Part shown: piece by piece, positions 1 to 9,830 of the stretch
How positions within the stretch are numbered: position 1 is the first letter of the stretch
How the letters are laid out: each line of letters opens with the position of its first letter
Assembly: GCA_010645155.1 (NCBI GenBank)
Contig: CM021317.1
Coordinates: forward strand, 11,988,658-12,052,657
Length of the DNA: 64,000 nt
Direction of reading: 5' to 3'
Source of the DNA: Tigriopus japonicus
Taxonomy: Eukaryota; Arthropoda; Copepoda; Harpacticoida; Harpacticidae
The notes under the pieces: generated by a model
Told to the model about the DNA's origin: nothing
The model's input: the letters and a program-made list of their open reading frames with translations, nothing else
The model's database searches: none
Program-made: the position numbers and the translations under genes

Positions 1-754
1 AAGCTAGATTTCCGCGACCATAGGTGGTTGGCATATGATCCTTAATGATCCACTTCCATTGTGAGTCTTTGGTGAACTTTAAATCACCTTGGTCTTTCTT
101 AGTCAGGTATGATCCACTCGCATTGAAGTCCCCCAAAACAATCATACTTGTATTTGTTTTCACAAGTTCATCACATACGTCATACAGAGCGTCTAATTCT
201 TGTTTAACGTCCGTCGGTCTTGTATGGATTCCAACCAAAACCAAAGGGGATATCGGCAAAGCGTTCCCTTGAAAGGTGGCAACAAATGGTGGCCGTCCAA
301 TAGCATTGTGTTCCCTGATTTCCACGTGCTTTACCTCGACTCGATTGATTTGATATATGTAAGCATAATGTTCTTTTCTCGTTGACAAACCAACACCCTT
401 GGAAACAACTTGTTCAAAGACATTTGGTCCACGTGTGTTTAGTCTCTCCATGAGTTGTTGCAAAGGTTGTGCCTGTCGTATCTCTTGAAGGAGCACTATA
501 TCGTAACGTTTCAGAATGCGCACTAAAGTCTTCAATTTTTCTTCATCGTTCATGAAAGCTTTGCCAAAGTTTTGAACGTTGAAAGCCCCAATGCGAATAG
601 GTAAATGACAAACGGAACCTCCATTTTTGGAAATGATAGACAAGTCAGACAGGGATCTTTCGAAGAGAAACGACGGTTTGGGGTCAATTTGATTCTTGGA
701 AAGGCAAGGAAGCCGATCAAATAAGCAACTACATTTTTCTAAGACACCTCCCAT
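1..754 (-). CDS. DNase I-like endonuclease (partial, 3' end beyond window)
   Basis: This is an open minus-strand frame from an ATG at 754 to the left window edge, about 251 codons with no stop. It resembles the deoxyribonuclease I / DNase1L family of Ca/Mg-dependent secreted or nuclear endonucleases. Visible family blocks, in order, are RIGAFNVQNFG, RYDIVLLQEIRQ (catalytic Glu), TRKEHYAYIY (second catalytic Glu), LVGIHTRP (catalytic His), ELDALYDV, VLGDFNASGSY (metal and catalytic Asp-x-Asn) and a C-terminal W-x-W-I-I-x-D block just before the edge. The final Asp and His motifs would lie outside the window. The first 55 residues have no family match and no obvious signal peptide, so either the true start lies in an upstream exon or the protein is not secreted. 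The DNase1 order of blocks and the ALYDV motif argue against a LINE endonuclease. Confident in the family, unsure of the start. Confidence 0.82.
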   Translation of the reverse strand, partial: MGGVLEKCSCLFDRLPCLSKNQIDPKPSFLFERSLSDLSIISKNGGSVCHLPIRIGAFNVQNFGKAFMNDEEKLKTLVRILKRYDIVLLQEIRQAQPLQQLMERLNTRGPNVFEQVVSKGVGLSTRKEHYAYIYQINRVEVKHVEIREHNAIGRPPFVATFQGNALPISPLVLVGIHTRPTDVKQELDALYDVCDELVKTNTSMIVLGDFNASGSYLTKKDQGDLKFTKDSQWKWIIKDHMPTTYGRGNLA

Positions 755-1332
755 TGAGATGTTTTCTTTGGCTTTGAATTACTCATTGCTCAAGTCAGAA
801 CAAATACACGATAGTAGAACTGTTAGTTAGCCCCTTATCATTAAGAGAAAGCTGTTAACCTCTAGGATAAGCTAGAGGAAGGCAACAGTTGCAACTTGCA
901 CATGATACATCAATTCATGTATGTTTTTGTTTAAAGGGCTTCATGGGTTTGGTATTACCAGGACAACTTCATGAACTACTTTTTCTTACTCTCTTATCAA
1001 CAATCTTCATTTTCTTCATCTTGATTTATATGTGCACATTGTCATTACTCATTAAACTTGAAGGCGGGGAGAATACAATTGAAGCATGCTGTACCTGGAA
1101 CAAATGGCTTTCTCATTATTATTCACCACAAGTAGTGTGAATTATCAATGGTTGGGCAGATGTGAATTCATTCAAAAGACAGTTGAAGAAGGGGAACATC
1201 CATTTCTACACAAATCTTTTCTTTTCTTTGCATCACGTTTCATTTCCATTTATAATTTTTGTTATCTGATTACCTGAAAACGCCAAACGTTGCACCGATG
1301 TTTCTCCCAAGCCTGAATGAATAGCACTGGAG
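755..1332. other. Intergenic, no gene seen
   Basis: AT-rich sequence upstream of the DNase-like gene. Only short chance frames are present. The promoter or a 5' exon of the DNase-like gene may lie here, but nothing specific can be identified. Confidence 0.5.
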
Positions 1333-1562
1333 CAGGGGTTGGCAACCAATGGACATCAGCCCACATCGTTAGTGGGGCCAAGAGCCATGGGGAAAGTCCA
1401 ACAAAGTGCAGCGGGCATAGTATTGGTCTTGTGGCCCCAGAGTTATTTGAAAATAGACATGTGGGCCCATGAAGCTATAAAATATATGTTTGGAATTTGG
1501 CCCCTGACAACACAAAGTCAAATTTGGTGGGCCTTAGCCTAAAAGCTATTGCCCGACCCCTC
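1333..1562 (-). mobile_element. Degraded hAT-type MITE (about 230 bp)
   Basis: The left end starts CAGGGGTTGGCAA and the right end, read inward on the minus strand, is GAGGGGTCGGGCAA, giving imperfect terminal inverted repeats. The right half read in reverse (AGCTTTTAGG..., GGCCCACCAAATTTGAC) closely resembles the left half of the MITE inside the ARF6 intron at 37013-37227. It is therefore probably the same family inserted in the opposite orientation. The flanking 8-mers (cactggag and caccaaac) do not match well, so the target duplication has decayed or the ends are slightly off. Confidence 0.6.
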
Positions 1563-1691
1563 CACCAAACGCATAAAATGGAACGACACTCAAGTCTCTG
1601 TTCATTGAAAAGGCTTCTTCGTGATTCTCAAAAATTATACATTTTGGAAATGTACATAATTGGACACTGACATCAAAGGGTCACATTCAAA

Positions 1692-1937
1692 GGGAGGAGA
1701 CGTGGTGTCGTGGTTAGCGCAGTTTCCTATAGTGTGAGAGGTCCCAGGTTGGATTCTCCTCCCCGACCTTTCTCAAGGAAACTTTTAGAAGTTAATCCAC
1801 ACCCACAGACGGAGAACCATTCTGATACTGGACTTGAAATTGCCTATCGGAAATGATTTGAACGATGTGATGGCTGGCTTCGCTGGCCGGGCGAGGCTCA
1901 ATCCTCCGACCCTAGCACCAACAATCCAAAAAAAAAA
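1692..1937 (+). mobile_element. tRNA-derived SINE, copy 1
   Basis: The 5' part is tRNA-like, with an A-box-like TGGTTAGCGCAG and a B-box-like GGTTGGATTCT about 40 bases later. A body follows (CCACACCCACAGAC..., CATTCTGATA, CGAGGCTCAATCCTCC, CCCTAGCACCAACAATCC), then a run of A. A second copy with the same head and body order lies on the other strand at 46648-46843, which shows this is a dispersed family and not a tRNA gene. Imperfect acattcaaa / acatcaaaa flanks may be the remains of a target-site duplication. Confidence 0.78.
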
Positions 1938-2150
1938 CATCAAAAAATTTGCAAAATCAATGAACCTCATTTTGGGTTGTTCAAAGTTCTTGTGTATTTG
2001 AACTCCTTGGTTGTGGACATAGTCTAAGGAGCAGAAAAACAAACAAAAGTTTGAGACGGCATAACTTTTCACTCCGACATTCGATTAAGCTGAAAGTTGA
2101 AATACGACGTTTACTGAATACAAGCATGGTCTGGTTTGCAGCAGAACGCA

Positions 2151-2968
2151 CAGAGTTGGCAGAGAGGAGACGCTGGGGCAGACAGGCCTATCATTTTGTT
2201 GACAATTTTCAGGCCCCAGCTGACCTTTGGCAGTGACGTTTTCCAAGGAGTTGAGCCCAAACAAGTTCGTTTCGTTTGTAGGGTTGAAGTAGGGGTGGGC
2301 GAGAAGCCGGTGTCGGTGCCAAGGTGTTGACACCAAGTTTTTGGGCTTTCGGTGTCGGCATCGGCACCAGGTCTCTGGTGCCGACATTTTAAGGCTTCAA
2401 GAGTTTTTAAAAAACGTACTGCCCGCCCAAAAACTTGATCCCAATTTTGATTGTAAATGTGAAGGACTAAACAAAATCCAATATCATCATTTTTGGTTCC
2501 ATCATAAACATAAACGCAATGCAAGAAAATCACACAGCCAGCCAGGGTATTGTAAAATGTAAGCTTATTTTCCCTCTCTCAAATTTATGTTGCACTAACA
2601 TGGACTTAAATGTCTTTAGAATGCGTAGGTCTGTCAAAACTGGTGCTCTATATTACAGTCCAGAAGGACACATTTTGTTTGACTTGATTGTAAGGAACAC
2701 GCTATCTGCGTCAGTGTCGACACCACGACGTTGATTGGCAACAACAGGTGCCGGTGTCGGCGTGGGTGTCAACCTTGTGGTGTCAGTGTCGGAGTCGAGG
2801 GCAAAATTGCCGCTGTCACCCATCCCTAGGTTGAAGTCAGGGTTACTTGTTGTTTGTTTGGGCACAACTTAAGTAATAATCTTCGGAAATATCAAGTTTT
2901 CACGTGCAACCTTGGCTCTTCAACAGCTGTAACTCATCCAACAAAAATTTCCGTATATCCGCCCTGTG
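2151..2968. mobile_element. 818-bp insertion with 10-bp target duplication
   Basis: The insertion is flanked by gcagaacgca at 2141-2150 and again at 2969-2978. The uninterrupted paralogous repeat near 13440-13450 has one copy (gcaggacgca), so the empty site is visible in this same window. The ends are only weakly inverted (CAGAGTTGG and CACAGGGCGG read inward), and both sides carry the motif GCCCAAACAA further in. It contains the hAT element at 2290-2828. Without that, the primary insertion would be about 271 bp. The family is not recognised. Confidence 0.6.
2290..2828. mobile_element. hAT-type non-autonomous element, 539 bp
   Basis: The left end is TAGGGGTGGGCGA and the right end read inward is TAGGGATGGGTGA, a typical hAT terminus. 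A perfect 8-bp duplication GGTTGAAG flanks it at 2282-2289 and 2829-2836. Both subterminal regions are packed with copies of GGTGTCGG / CCGACACC in both orientations, likely transposase-binding repeats. There is no transposase frame, so it would depend on a helper in trans. Confidence 0.88.
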
Positions 2969-3512
2969 GCAGAACGCATTTGAATGAATCCTTTTGGAAT
3001 TCAAAATTCTCACCTTTAGCCTCCCACTACAGCAATTTAGTGCTTCTTGTGTAGGCAGATCTGTACAACCCTTGAATATTGGGTTGGTCAAGAATAGTAT
3101 TTAAAAATTTGTTCAATCCTGCCTTAAATGCTATTAGAGGATCAGCTCCTACATATTTCCGACAAAGACACATGGTCAACAAATTGAACAATGAAGGAGC
3201 CCGATTTAGACGAGAGGAGGACTTCATTGTTTGATCTAGCCTGGATTCCTTGGAATTTGGAGGCGCTCTCAGAGCACAAGTAAAACCTCTACGATTACTA
3301 CAGCTGACCTCAAATCCTGAGTGGGACAGAGCCCATGAAGCTCTGGAAAACAGAGTATCAAATACCTTTCATACCTTCTCTGAGTATTGTACAGCCCTAA
3401 TTTCTGGAGTCTCTCCCAATACGAGAGCTCTCTCATTCCTGTGATGTTCCTAGTGAAACATCTTTGGACCTGCTCGACCTTTTGCAAACCTGCCGAACTT
3501 ATTGGAGCCCAA

Positions 3513-4479
3513 CTTCAAAATACTTTTATTCCACCTTTTTTGCATTTTTCAATAGTTTCCAATTATGTTTTCAAAAACTAACCAAGAAGTTATTTTTTTG
3601 CCGTTTCCATCAACTAAAAATCTACTTTCTGACATAATCAAATAGTGACCTTCAACCTTCAAGTATGTCTGGTCCAGCATGTTGCCTCTGGGAACTCTAG
3701 GGACAATTTTGAACAACATGGCATCTTGCCAATGCTGAATTGCCCTCTCAGCCATATATGAAATTTTACTGACGCTCTGCTTTGGTATTGCTGCTTTATG
3801 CATTTCTATGAAAAATGACTACCACTTCCTCCCACAGAGGTCCCAGACTGGAGATACAGGAGAAGACCGGTCGCGAAATTTCATTGTGGGCAGCAAGGGC
3901 CGTTTATCATCAGCGACTAGTTGATACTACTGATGGGAAACAAACAAATATAACCAAGAATAAACAAAGACAAACAACCGACAGCATACCAAACAAATAG
4001 AAATCACAAACAAAGAACAAACAAATTGGAAAGAGAACTCAACAGCTGTTGTTTGTTTTTGTTTCCCCGAAAAACAGAGCTGCCAAAAATGACATCCCTT
4101 ACGAGTTGAAAAAGGTCAAAAGAAAATCAAAGTCTTGAAAAAATTTCGAAAGTCAAAAGTAAGTGTTCCATTTGCATGTAATATATCTCTTGGACCAATA
4201 AATCATTTCAATGGCAATAATTATTGTGGTGAAAATACTCATTAGACACTTGCTTTTACAAATCATGAAAAATCTTGACAGCAGCACTGTTTTTATTTGG
4301 AAATGATACAAATTTACCCCAAACAAACAAAGATTTATAAACCCAAACAAAAGTACAAACAAACAAAGAAACAGCCAATTTGTTCGCATCAGTAGTTGAT
4401 ACTTGCCCAAACATACGTATTCGTAGAAGGCAAATTTTTGAAAAGCATTAGTTTTTTGGACATGTGGCCTCTTGTCTAC
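3513..4479. other. Non-coding, CAAA-rich stretch
   Basis: Contains two AAACAAACAAA-rich patches (about 3938-4030 and 4318-4375). A minus-strand frame of up to 84 codons at 3549-3803 matches nothing I recognise and is not called. No gene supported. Confidence 0.5.
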
Positions 4480-4488
4480 GTTTTGCTT

Positions 4489-5586
4489 AGAGCTCTATAA
4501 TAGAAAGAGTACAATCATATCCAACGCCATCTAGTTCATTCTACTCGCAACTGCTCGCCGTTCCCAAAAGGATGCACAGGTACCCTCTAAGCTGAACAAG
4601 TTTTCCAAATTATCAGACCAAGATAGCACCTTTTGAGAAACTAAAGGGCCTAGAACCTTAATGAAGGGGTCCAAAATGAACTATTAGTGCGTTTCAAATG
4701 ATTGAAAGCTGAATTGCCTGTAAAATTAGGTTTAAAGCTTTAAAAGATAGTAAGAGAATGAAAATCTATCCCCTTGGACATATTGATGCAAGAGGTGATG
4801 GCAACAACGTGATTGGAAATGAAATTGCAGGGCTGCTGAATTCTCTTCCCTCTTGTGTTTTGCTGTCATGGTCATTGCTGAGAAAGAGCAAAGGGAATTT
4901 TCTTCCTCTCTTGACTTCACCCCTGACTGCAATTTAAACTTGCCCACCTAGATGCAAGATCACAGGAGTAGCTGGTGGTAGCCAGCAGGGGAGTCCAGTC
5001 AAATCCTTGCTAGCTTCAGATGGCTTGCCCAGCTTGCCCACAGGCACTTGTTAAGAAGGGAACTGCAAGGATTGCTGGGCCGGGCCAGCTCTCTCTCTCT
5101 CTTTCTCGCTCTCTCGCTCTCCACACTGAGCCCAGTGAGCAAACAAGGACTTGAAGGACTTGACTCAACATTTCAGGGTTGATAGGGAAAGAAAGGAAAA
5201 CTCAACATGCTCCTCTCTACCACTATTCTTTCTGACACGTTTTTTATGGCAGGAGCCCTGATTGTGAACGTTTTCTCTGAAAAAGCATTGATCACAATGA
5301 GGGGTGAGATATTCATTTTTCTCTTGGTCTTTTAGGTTTTAAACCTAATTTTACAGGCAATTCAGCTTTCAATCATTTGAAACACACTAATAGTTCATTT
5401 TGGACCCCTTCATTAAGGTTCTAGGCCCTTTAGTTTCTCAAAAGGTGCTATCTTGGTCTGATAATTTGGAAAACTTGTTCAGCTTAGAGGGTACCTGTGC
5501 ATCCTTTTGGGAACGGCGAGCAGTTGCGAGCAGAATGAACTAGATGGCGTTGGATATGATTGTACTCTTTCTAATATAGAGCTCTA
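4489..5586. mobile_element. Long-terminal-inverted-repeat DNA element, about 1.1 kb
   Basis: Arms of about 250 bp (4489-4740 and 5335-5586) are inverted copies of each other with few differences. Both begin AGAGCTCTATA and both run through the ...CAATCATATCCAACGCC... block and the ...CAGGTACCCTCTAAGC... block. The element is flanked by GTTTTGCTT at 4480-4488 and 5587-5595, a 9-bp duplication (8 bp if the boundary T belongs to the element). The central 600 bp has a CT-rich microsatellite near 5090-5120 and no transposase. Long arms with a 9-bp duplication suggest a Mutator-like non-autonomous element, but hAT or foldback types remain possible. Confidence 0.85.
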
Positions 5587-5913
5587 GTTTTGCTTTTCCC
5601 AAATTATACTAAGGTGCTCAATGATAATTTGATTCACAGGCATAAGTTCACGCAATCATAGGATTTGGCATTGAAAATATATCTTACGCACTTCAATTTG
5701 TACTATGATCTTCCACTTGTTTGGGCAAGTATTTCACGATATTCTTCGGAAATATTGTGCCTTTTCACTCAACTTCTGACCAGTTTCAGCAATAATTAAG
5801 GCAGACAAAATGACGACAATGGTCTCTCTATAAACCTCTATGCTTCTTCCGGTTATCTGTGACGTAAGCTGATGTAGTAAGAAATGGCGACAAAACTCCG
5901 AGATTTAAAAAGC
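5587..5913. other. Spacer between two inverted-repeat elements
   Basis: About 330 bp of AT-rich sequence between the long inverted-repeat elements. No gene or repeat recognised. Confidence 0.5.
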
Positions 5914-6570
5914 AATGGGACACTGTAATCACATGCGTTTTCTTTTCTCACCGCTGGAGCCACCACCCCAACCTCAATCCGCCTGTCTTAGCTTGGAAGA
6001 AGCGAGAGTGCTTCAGTTAAAACGTGATAAATCCCTCCTGTGAAAGGCCTTTTGCCAAAATGAGAACAGAATTGACTGAGGTAGAGACATATCTAAGTCA
6101 TCAAACAATCACTCTCAACATTGGTTGACAAAATGCTGAGGATTTTACGATCAAAATGATAGCGATGATATTACGCTTCTACACAGTGCAGCCCTACTTT
6201 GCCCATCTGCCAGTCTGCGCTCCGTTACCGTAGCGGGAAATTCAAAATTGCTCGCTCTCTTCTCGAAGGCAGACGAGACGCGGCAACTGAGGCTGGAGTG
6301 TGATGAAAAGTGAAATCATCACTATCATTTTGATCGTAAAATGCTCGGCATTTTGTCAACCAATGTTGAGAGTGATTGTTTGATGACTTAGATATGTCTC
6401 TACCCTAATCAATTCTGTTCTCATTTTGGCAAAAGGCCTTTCACAGGAGGGATTTATCACGTTTTAACTGAAGCACTCTCGCTTCTTCCAAGCTAAGACA
6501 GGCGGATTGAAGTTGGGGTGGTGGCTCCAGCGGTAAGAAAAGAAAACGCATGCGATTACAGTGTCCCATT
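5914..6570. mobile_element. Second long inverted-repeat element, 657 bp
   Basis: The left arm (5914 to about 6170) and right arm (about 6310-6570) are near-perfect inverted copies. They begin AATGGGACACTGTAATC, include the ACGTGATAAATCCCTCCTGTG block, and end at the ...ATTTTACGATCAAAATGATAG... block. The loop is about 140 bp. The arm sequence is unrelated to that of the element at 4489-5586. No convincing target duplication was found, so the exact ends are uncertain. No coding capacity. Confidence 0.8.
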
Positions 6571-8239
6571 CTCACTGCACCATTTCCTGTGTAAATTTTC
6601 AAAAAATCTACAAGACCACACAATGTCAAGGGAATGTTCTTCACATAGCATCACATGCTTTTGCTGCAACTAAACATAAAAGGAAATCATTTGTTTGATT
6701 GCAGGTCTTAATTTCTTCTTGTGTTTTGTACTGTACTTACTCTTCAAAACTCTTCAACATATGATACTTATGACGTTGGTTTTAAAATGCAACATTTTTC
6801 GATAACCTGTCCCTTAAATAATATACTGTTACGGATTGGCGTGCCTGGACTGTCAACCCCACCTGTTCCAAGGTAAAGATCCCTGATCCAAAGTTGCATT
6901 TTTTGAGTCTGGGGTTTTCGTTTTTTTTTCGTTTTTTTTTCTTATTTTTCTCTTTGATTTTATTATTTATACTGTGTGATACTATTAACTCTTCATATCA
7001 TCTTCATATTGGACCACATCAACATATCACAACTGAGTTCTTGACGTTATTGGACACATTTATAAGGAATAAAGCAAAAAGAAATTGCAAAATGCAACTT
7101 GAACACCAAATTGCAAGTTTTGGCAATTTTGCTCAAAGTTAGGCAATTTTCGATTTTTGATATGTTTTGCCTTAAGCTGCTTGTTAAGGTCAGCGGTCAC
7201 TTTCTTCCTCTTCCTTCATTGTTCTTCTTTTTCTCGTCCCACTTTTCTGTTGGAGAAACTAGTTTGGTGAAAGGAATCATTTTTTTTTTTGAGTGAGAAC
7301 AAAAAGAACAAGATCGTGATCGCGATTTTGAATATCGTACCCAATATGTTTGTAAGTTTTATTTATGTTTATTTTCTATTTATTTCTATTTATGGATATT
7401 ATTCTATCAAATACAGGAAACCGTTACGTTCTAAGAAAACGAGTATTCGACATTTGGCGGCGATTATACTGCTATCCCTAAACCCTTCAAGAAAATATTC
7501 AAATTATATGTTATTAACGCCCGATCCTACGACCTTTTCAAAGAATTGATAGTTTTTTAACTCTAGAATAGTTTTTCTCGAGCAAAAGTTTGTTCCTAAA
7601 GCAATGAATGGCTAAAAAGATGTACTAACGATTAAAAAAATGCCCAGAATTGAGACATATTTCTAGCCAAATTTACATTTTTTTGTCAATAAGCGACATT
7701 TTAAGAAAATAGCAACTTTATGGTAACTTTCGTCGAATTGAGGGCAACTTTTAACAATGATATTGCAAGTTTAGGGTAAAAAAACTACAGCTTTAAGCCA
7801 AAAAACAGCAACATTATCTCAGCCCTATTTATAACACACTCCCATCATCTTCAAGAGTTCTAGGAAGCACAATATCCACGAGAATTGAGAATTGTTGAAT
7901 TTAAGTCTTACATAGTCACGCATTTAGAGGTAAGCCAAATTTTGAGATACGAATTTGGGGCATTTGTGGCAAAAATGAGAAAAAAACCCGCCTGAAAGAC
8001 CCTTTGGATGTCAGTACCAAGAAATGGCAAGGATGTAAGTGTTTATTTCATTTCGTTCTGATTCAATCTTTCACCAGCCTTTTAGCTTCAAAATAGAGGC
8101 AAGGATTGAATTTGGGCACTTTTTTATTTAAAAAACGTGGTCACACTCACTCATGGCAAAGCTGCGAGTTAACTTGAGTCGTTTGTTTTGCTCATTGATG
8201 AAACTCGTTTAGTTCATCATCTGGCGAAATTTGAGGAAA
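6571..8239. other. AT-rich intergenic region upstream of the BTB gene
   Basis: Poly-T and A-rich stretches with only short frames. The last few hundred bases presumably hold the promoter and 5' leader of the BTB gene. No specific element recognised. Confidence 0.45.
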
Positions 8240-9295
8240 ATGGCGGATCCCGTGACTTCCAGCTTCTTGAAGCCTAAATATGCCAAGGCCTGGCACACCT
8301 TCATTCTGGCGGATTTTCCCGGGAAGTTAAAGGAACCCTTTGCTAACCCCATGGTCCCTGAGAAGAGCTATTGCTCTGCGAAATTCACCGCTCCTGACCC
8401 TTTCGATAAAGGCGCCCCAATTGAATTTCAAATCGTTGTCACCAATCGGAAAGGCACAGCTATGGTACTTGCTGACTTTCAAGTGCGTTTGACAAGTTTC
8501 TCTCGAGGAGATCAGTACTTTCCTCTACCGTTTAAATGTCAATTTTCGTTTCTCGGAGACTCTGGCCAAACTTTGAATGAGAGTGACACTTTACATGGGC
8601 ATTTCCAAGGGCTTGGCGACGCAACGGATGGTCACCTGACATTGGATGACATACATTTAATGAGTTGGCGAGGAAACTATCTACGTCCAGACGACTCTTT
8701 GGCTCTCCGATGTTTAGTGAAGTTGAATTGCGGCGAAGAGCTGGCGCAGGAAGAGAATATTTTCCTTGATCCCGACCAACTCTTGAATCGTCGCTTGTCT
8801 TCTGACATCTTTCCGGATTTTCATTTGATTAGTGACGGAATTCGGATTCCCTGTCACAAGCACATGTTGGCCTCGAGTTCGGAGGTTTTTAACGCCATGC
8901 TGGCAAATCCAACAAGTGAGAGGATGTCCAATGAAGTCTTGATTGCGGATGTGGATCCGCCAACATTGCGGAAGATGCTAGAATTTGTGTACACTGATGA
9001 CATCAAGAAAATGGACGGATTGTCCCACAAATTGATCTTGGCTGCTGACAAGTATTCCATGGGTAATCTGAAGACCTTTACCACAAATTTCGCTCTTAAT
9101 AACATGAGCGTTAAAAATGTTTGCGATTTCCTTAGTCTTGGAGATCTGGTCAAGTCGGATATTTTGATTCGAAAAGCATTCGAGTTTGTCCAAGCTAATG
9201 CTGATGAAGTAATGAAAACTGATGAATGGAAAGGTCTCCCACAAACCTTTGGGATGCACATGTTTGAAACCGCTGTTAAGTTTGGAAAAATGTAA
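8240..9295 (+). CDS. BTB/POZ domain protein, SPOP/TDPOZ-like (intronless)
   Basis: A 351-residue uninterrupted frame from ATG 8240 (MADPVTSS). The C-terminal half is a BTB domain: DFHLISDGIRIPCHKHMLAS, SSEVFNAML, VLIADVDPPTLRKMLEFVYT and the LILAADKYSMGNLK helix, followed by a BACK-like helical segment with NVCDFLSLGDL. These are typical of SPOP-type substrate adaptors for Cullin-3 ubiquitin ligases. The N-terminal 170 residues occupy the place of the MATH substrate-binding domain and have a similar length, but the MATH signature is weak, so this may be a divergent MATH-BTB protein with a different substrate. AATAAA follows 29 bp after the stop. The lack of introns suggests a retrocopy or a fast-expanding family member. 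No neighbour informs its role. Confidence 0.85.
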   Translation: MADPVTSSFLKPKYAKAWHTFILADFPGKLKEPFANPMVPEKSYCSAKFTAPDPFDKGAPIEFQIVVTNRKGTAMVLADFQVRLTSFSRGDQYFPLPFKCQFSFLGDSGQTLNESDTLHGHFQGLGDATDGHLTLDDIHLMSWRGNYLRPDDSLALRCLVKLNCGEELAQEENIFLDPDQLLNRRLSSDIFPDFHLISDGIRIPCHKHMLASSSEVFNAMLANPTSERMSNEVLIADVDPPTLRKMLEFVYTDDIKKMDGLSHKLILAADKYSMGNLKTFTTNFALNNMSVKNVCDFLSLGDLVKSDILIRKAFEFVQANADEVMKTDEWKGLPQTFGMHMFETAVKFGKM

Positions 9296-9324
9296 ACATG
9301 TTCGTTGATTCAAAAAAGCTTGTT

Positions 9325-9330
9325 AATAAA
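9325..9330 (+). terminator. Polyadenylation signal of the BTB gene
   Basis: AATAAA 29 bases after the BTB stop codon. Confidence 0.6.
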
Positions 9331-9597
9331 GGCCATTTTGAAATAAGAATCTCGATCTTAGTTGGAAGACTATGAAAATTGGAGTGGGGGAACATTCGTT
9401 GCGAAGAAGTTCAAAATTTGTTTTCTATTTGATTTATGTTGTTTATCATTCGAATCAGTAACCATAGACCCCTTCCCCTAAAAATAAGGACAATTTAGGA
9501 AGCTTTTATCTCGAGACCGGATTTGAATTAATTTCCTTTATTGCTTCGATTTTTTCCCGTTTTTTCTTCCATTCCAAAATCTTTAATGTCTAAACCA

Positions 9598-9830
9598 TTA
9601 GTCTTCGTCGGGAATATGTAGGAGCTGATCCTCTAACAGCATTTAAGTCAGGATTGGACAAATTTTTTAATACTATTCCTGACCAACCCAATATTCAAAG
9701 GTTGTACAGATCTGCCAACAGTAACTCATTGTTAGATCAAATTACATGTAAACGGTAATTTTTTAAACTTTATTAATCATTTACTCTCTTTACAGGGAAT
9801 CCCATTCCTTGTATAAGTGAATTGGCATTC
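9598..9830 (+). mobile_element. Non-LTR retrotransposon 3' end, plus strand
   Basis: Encodes the last about 50 residues of the same retrotransposon family (RREYVGADPLTAFKSG, KFFNTIPDQPNIQ, RSANSNSLLDQ) and a stop codon near 9755. A 3' tail follows with ACAGGGAATCCCATTCCTTGTA, which recurs inverted at about 12595-12625. Confidence 0.72.

Larger units (their letters stand above)
2046..3512 (-). mobile_element. 5'-truncated non-LTR retrotransposon (CR1/Jockey-like), interrupted
   Basis: Minus-strand fragments at 3269-3487 and 3027-3227 encode the C-terminal end of a reverse-transcriptase polyprotein: QKVEQVQRCFTRNI, RELSYWERLQKLGLYNTQRR, then KYVGADPLIAFKAGLNKFLN and DQPNIQGLYRSA. The copy at 13345-14245 has the same segments in one continuous stretch. 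Here the 3' end (2046-2140) is separated from the rest (2979-3512) by an 818-bp insertion. Stops and frameshifts show the copy is dead. Confidence 0.75.

Noticed and set aside
1..754. LINE endonuclease domain
   Set aside because: The block order and the ELDALYDV motif fit the DNase I family, and there is no reverse transcriptase next to it in the window.
1692..1770. tRNA gene
   Set aside because: The A and B boxes are present, but the cloverleaf is imperfect and the sequence continues into a conserved non-tRNA body shared with a second locus, so it is a SINE.
3549..3803. Minus-strand frame containing SKISYMAERAIQHWQDAM
   Set aside because: Short, no recognisable domain, surrounded by repeat fragments. 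It could be a transposon relic, but nothing supports a gene.
8231..8239. Earlier start for the BTB protein
   Set aside because: The codon is TTG; the first ATG at 8240 is used. The same reasoning set the starts of URM1, ARF6, TRAPPC2L and PPM1D.
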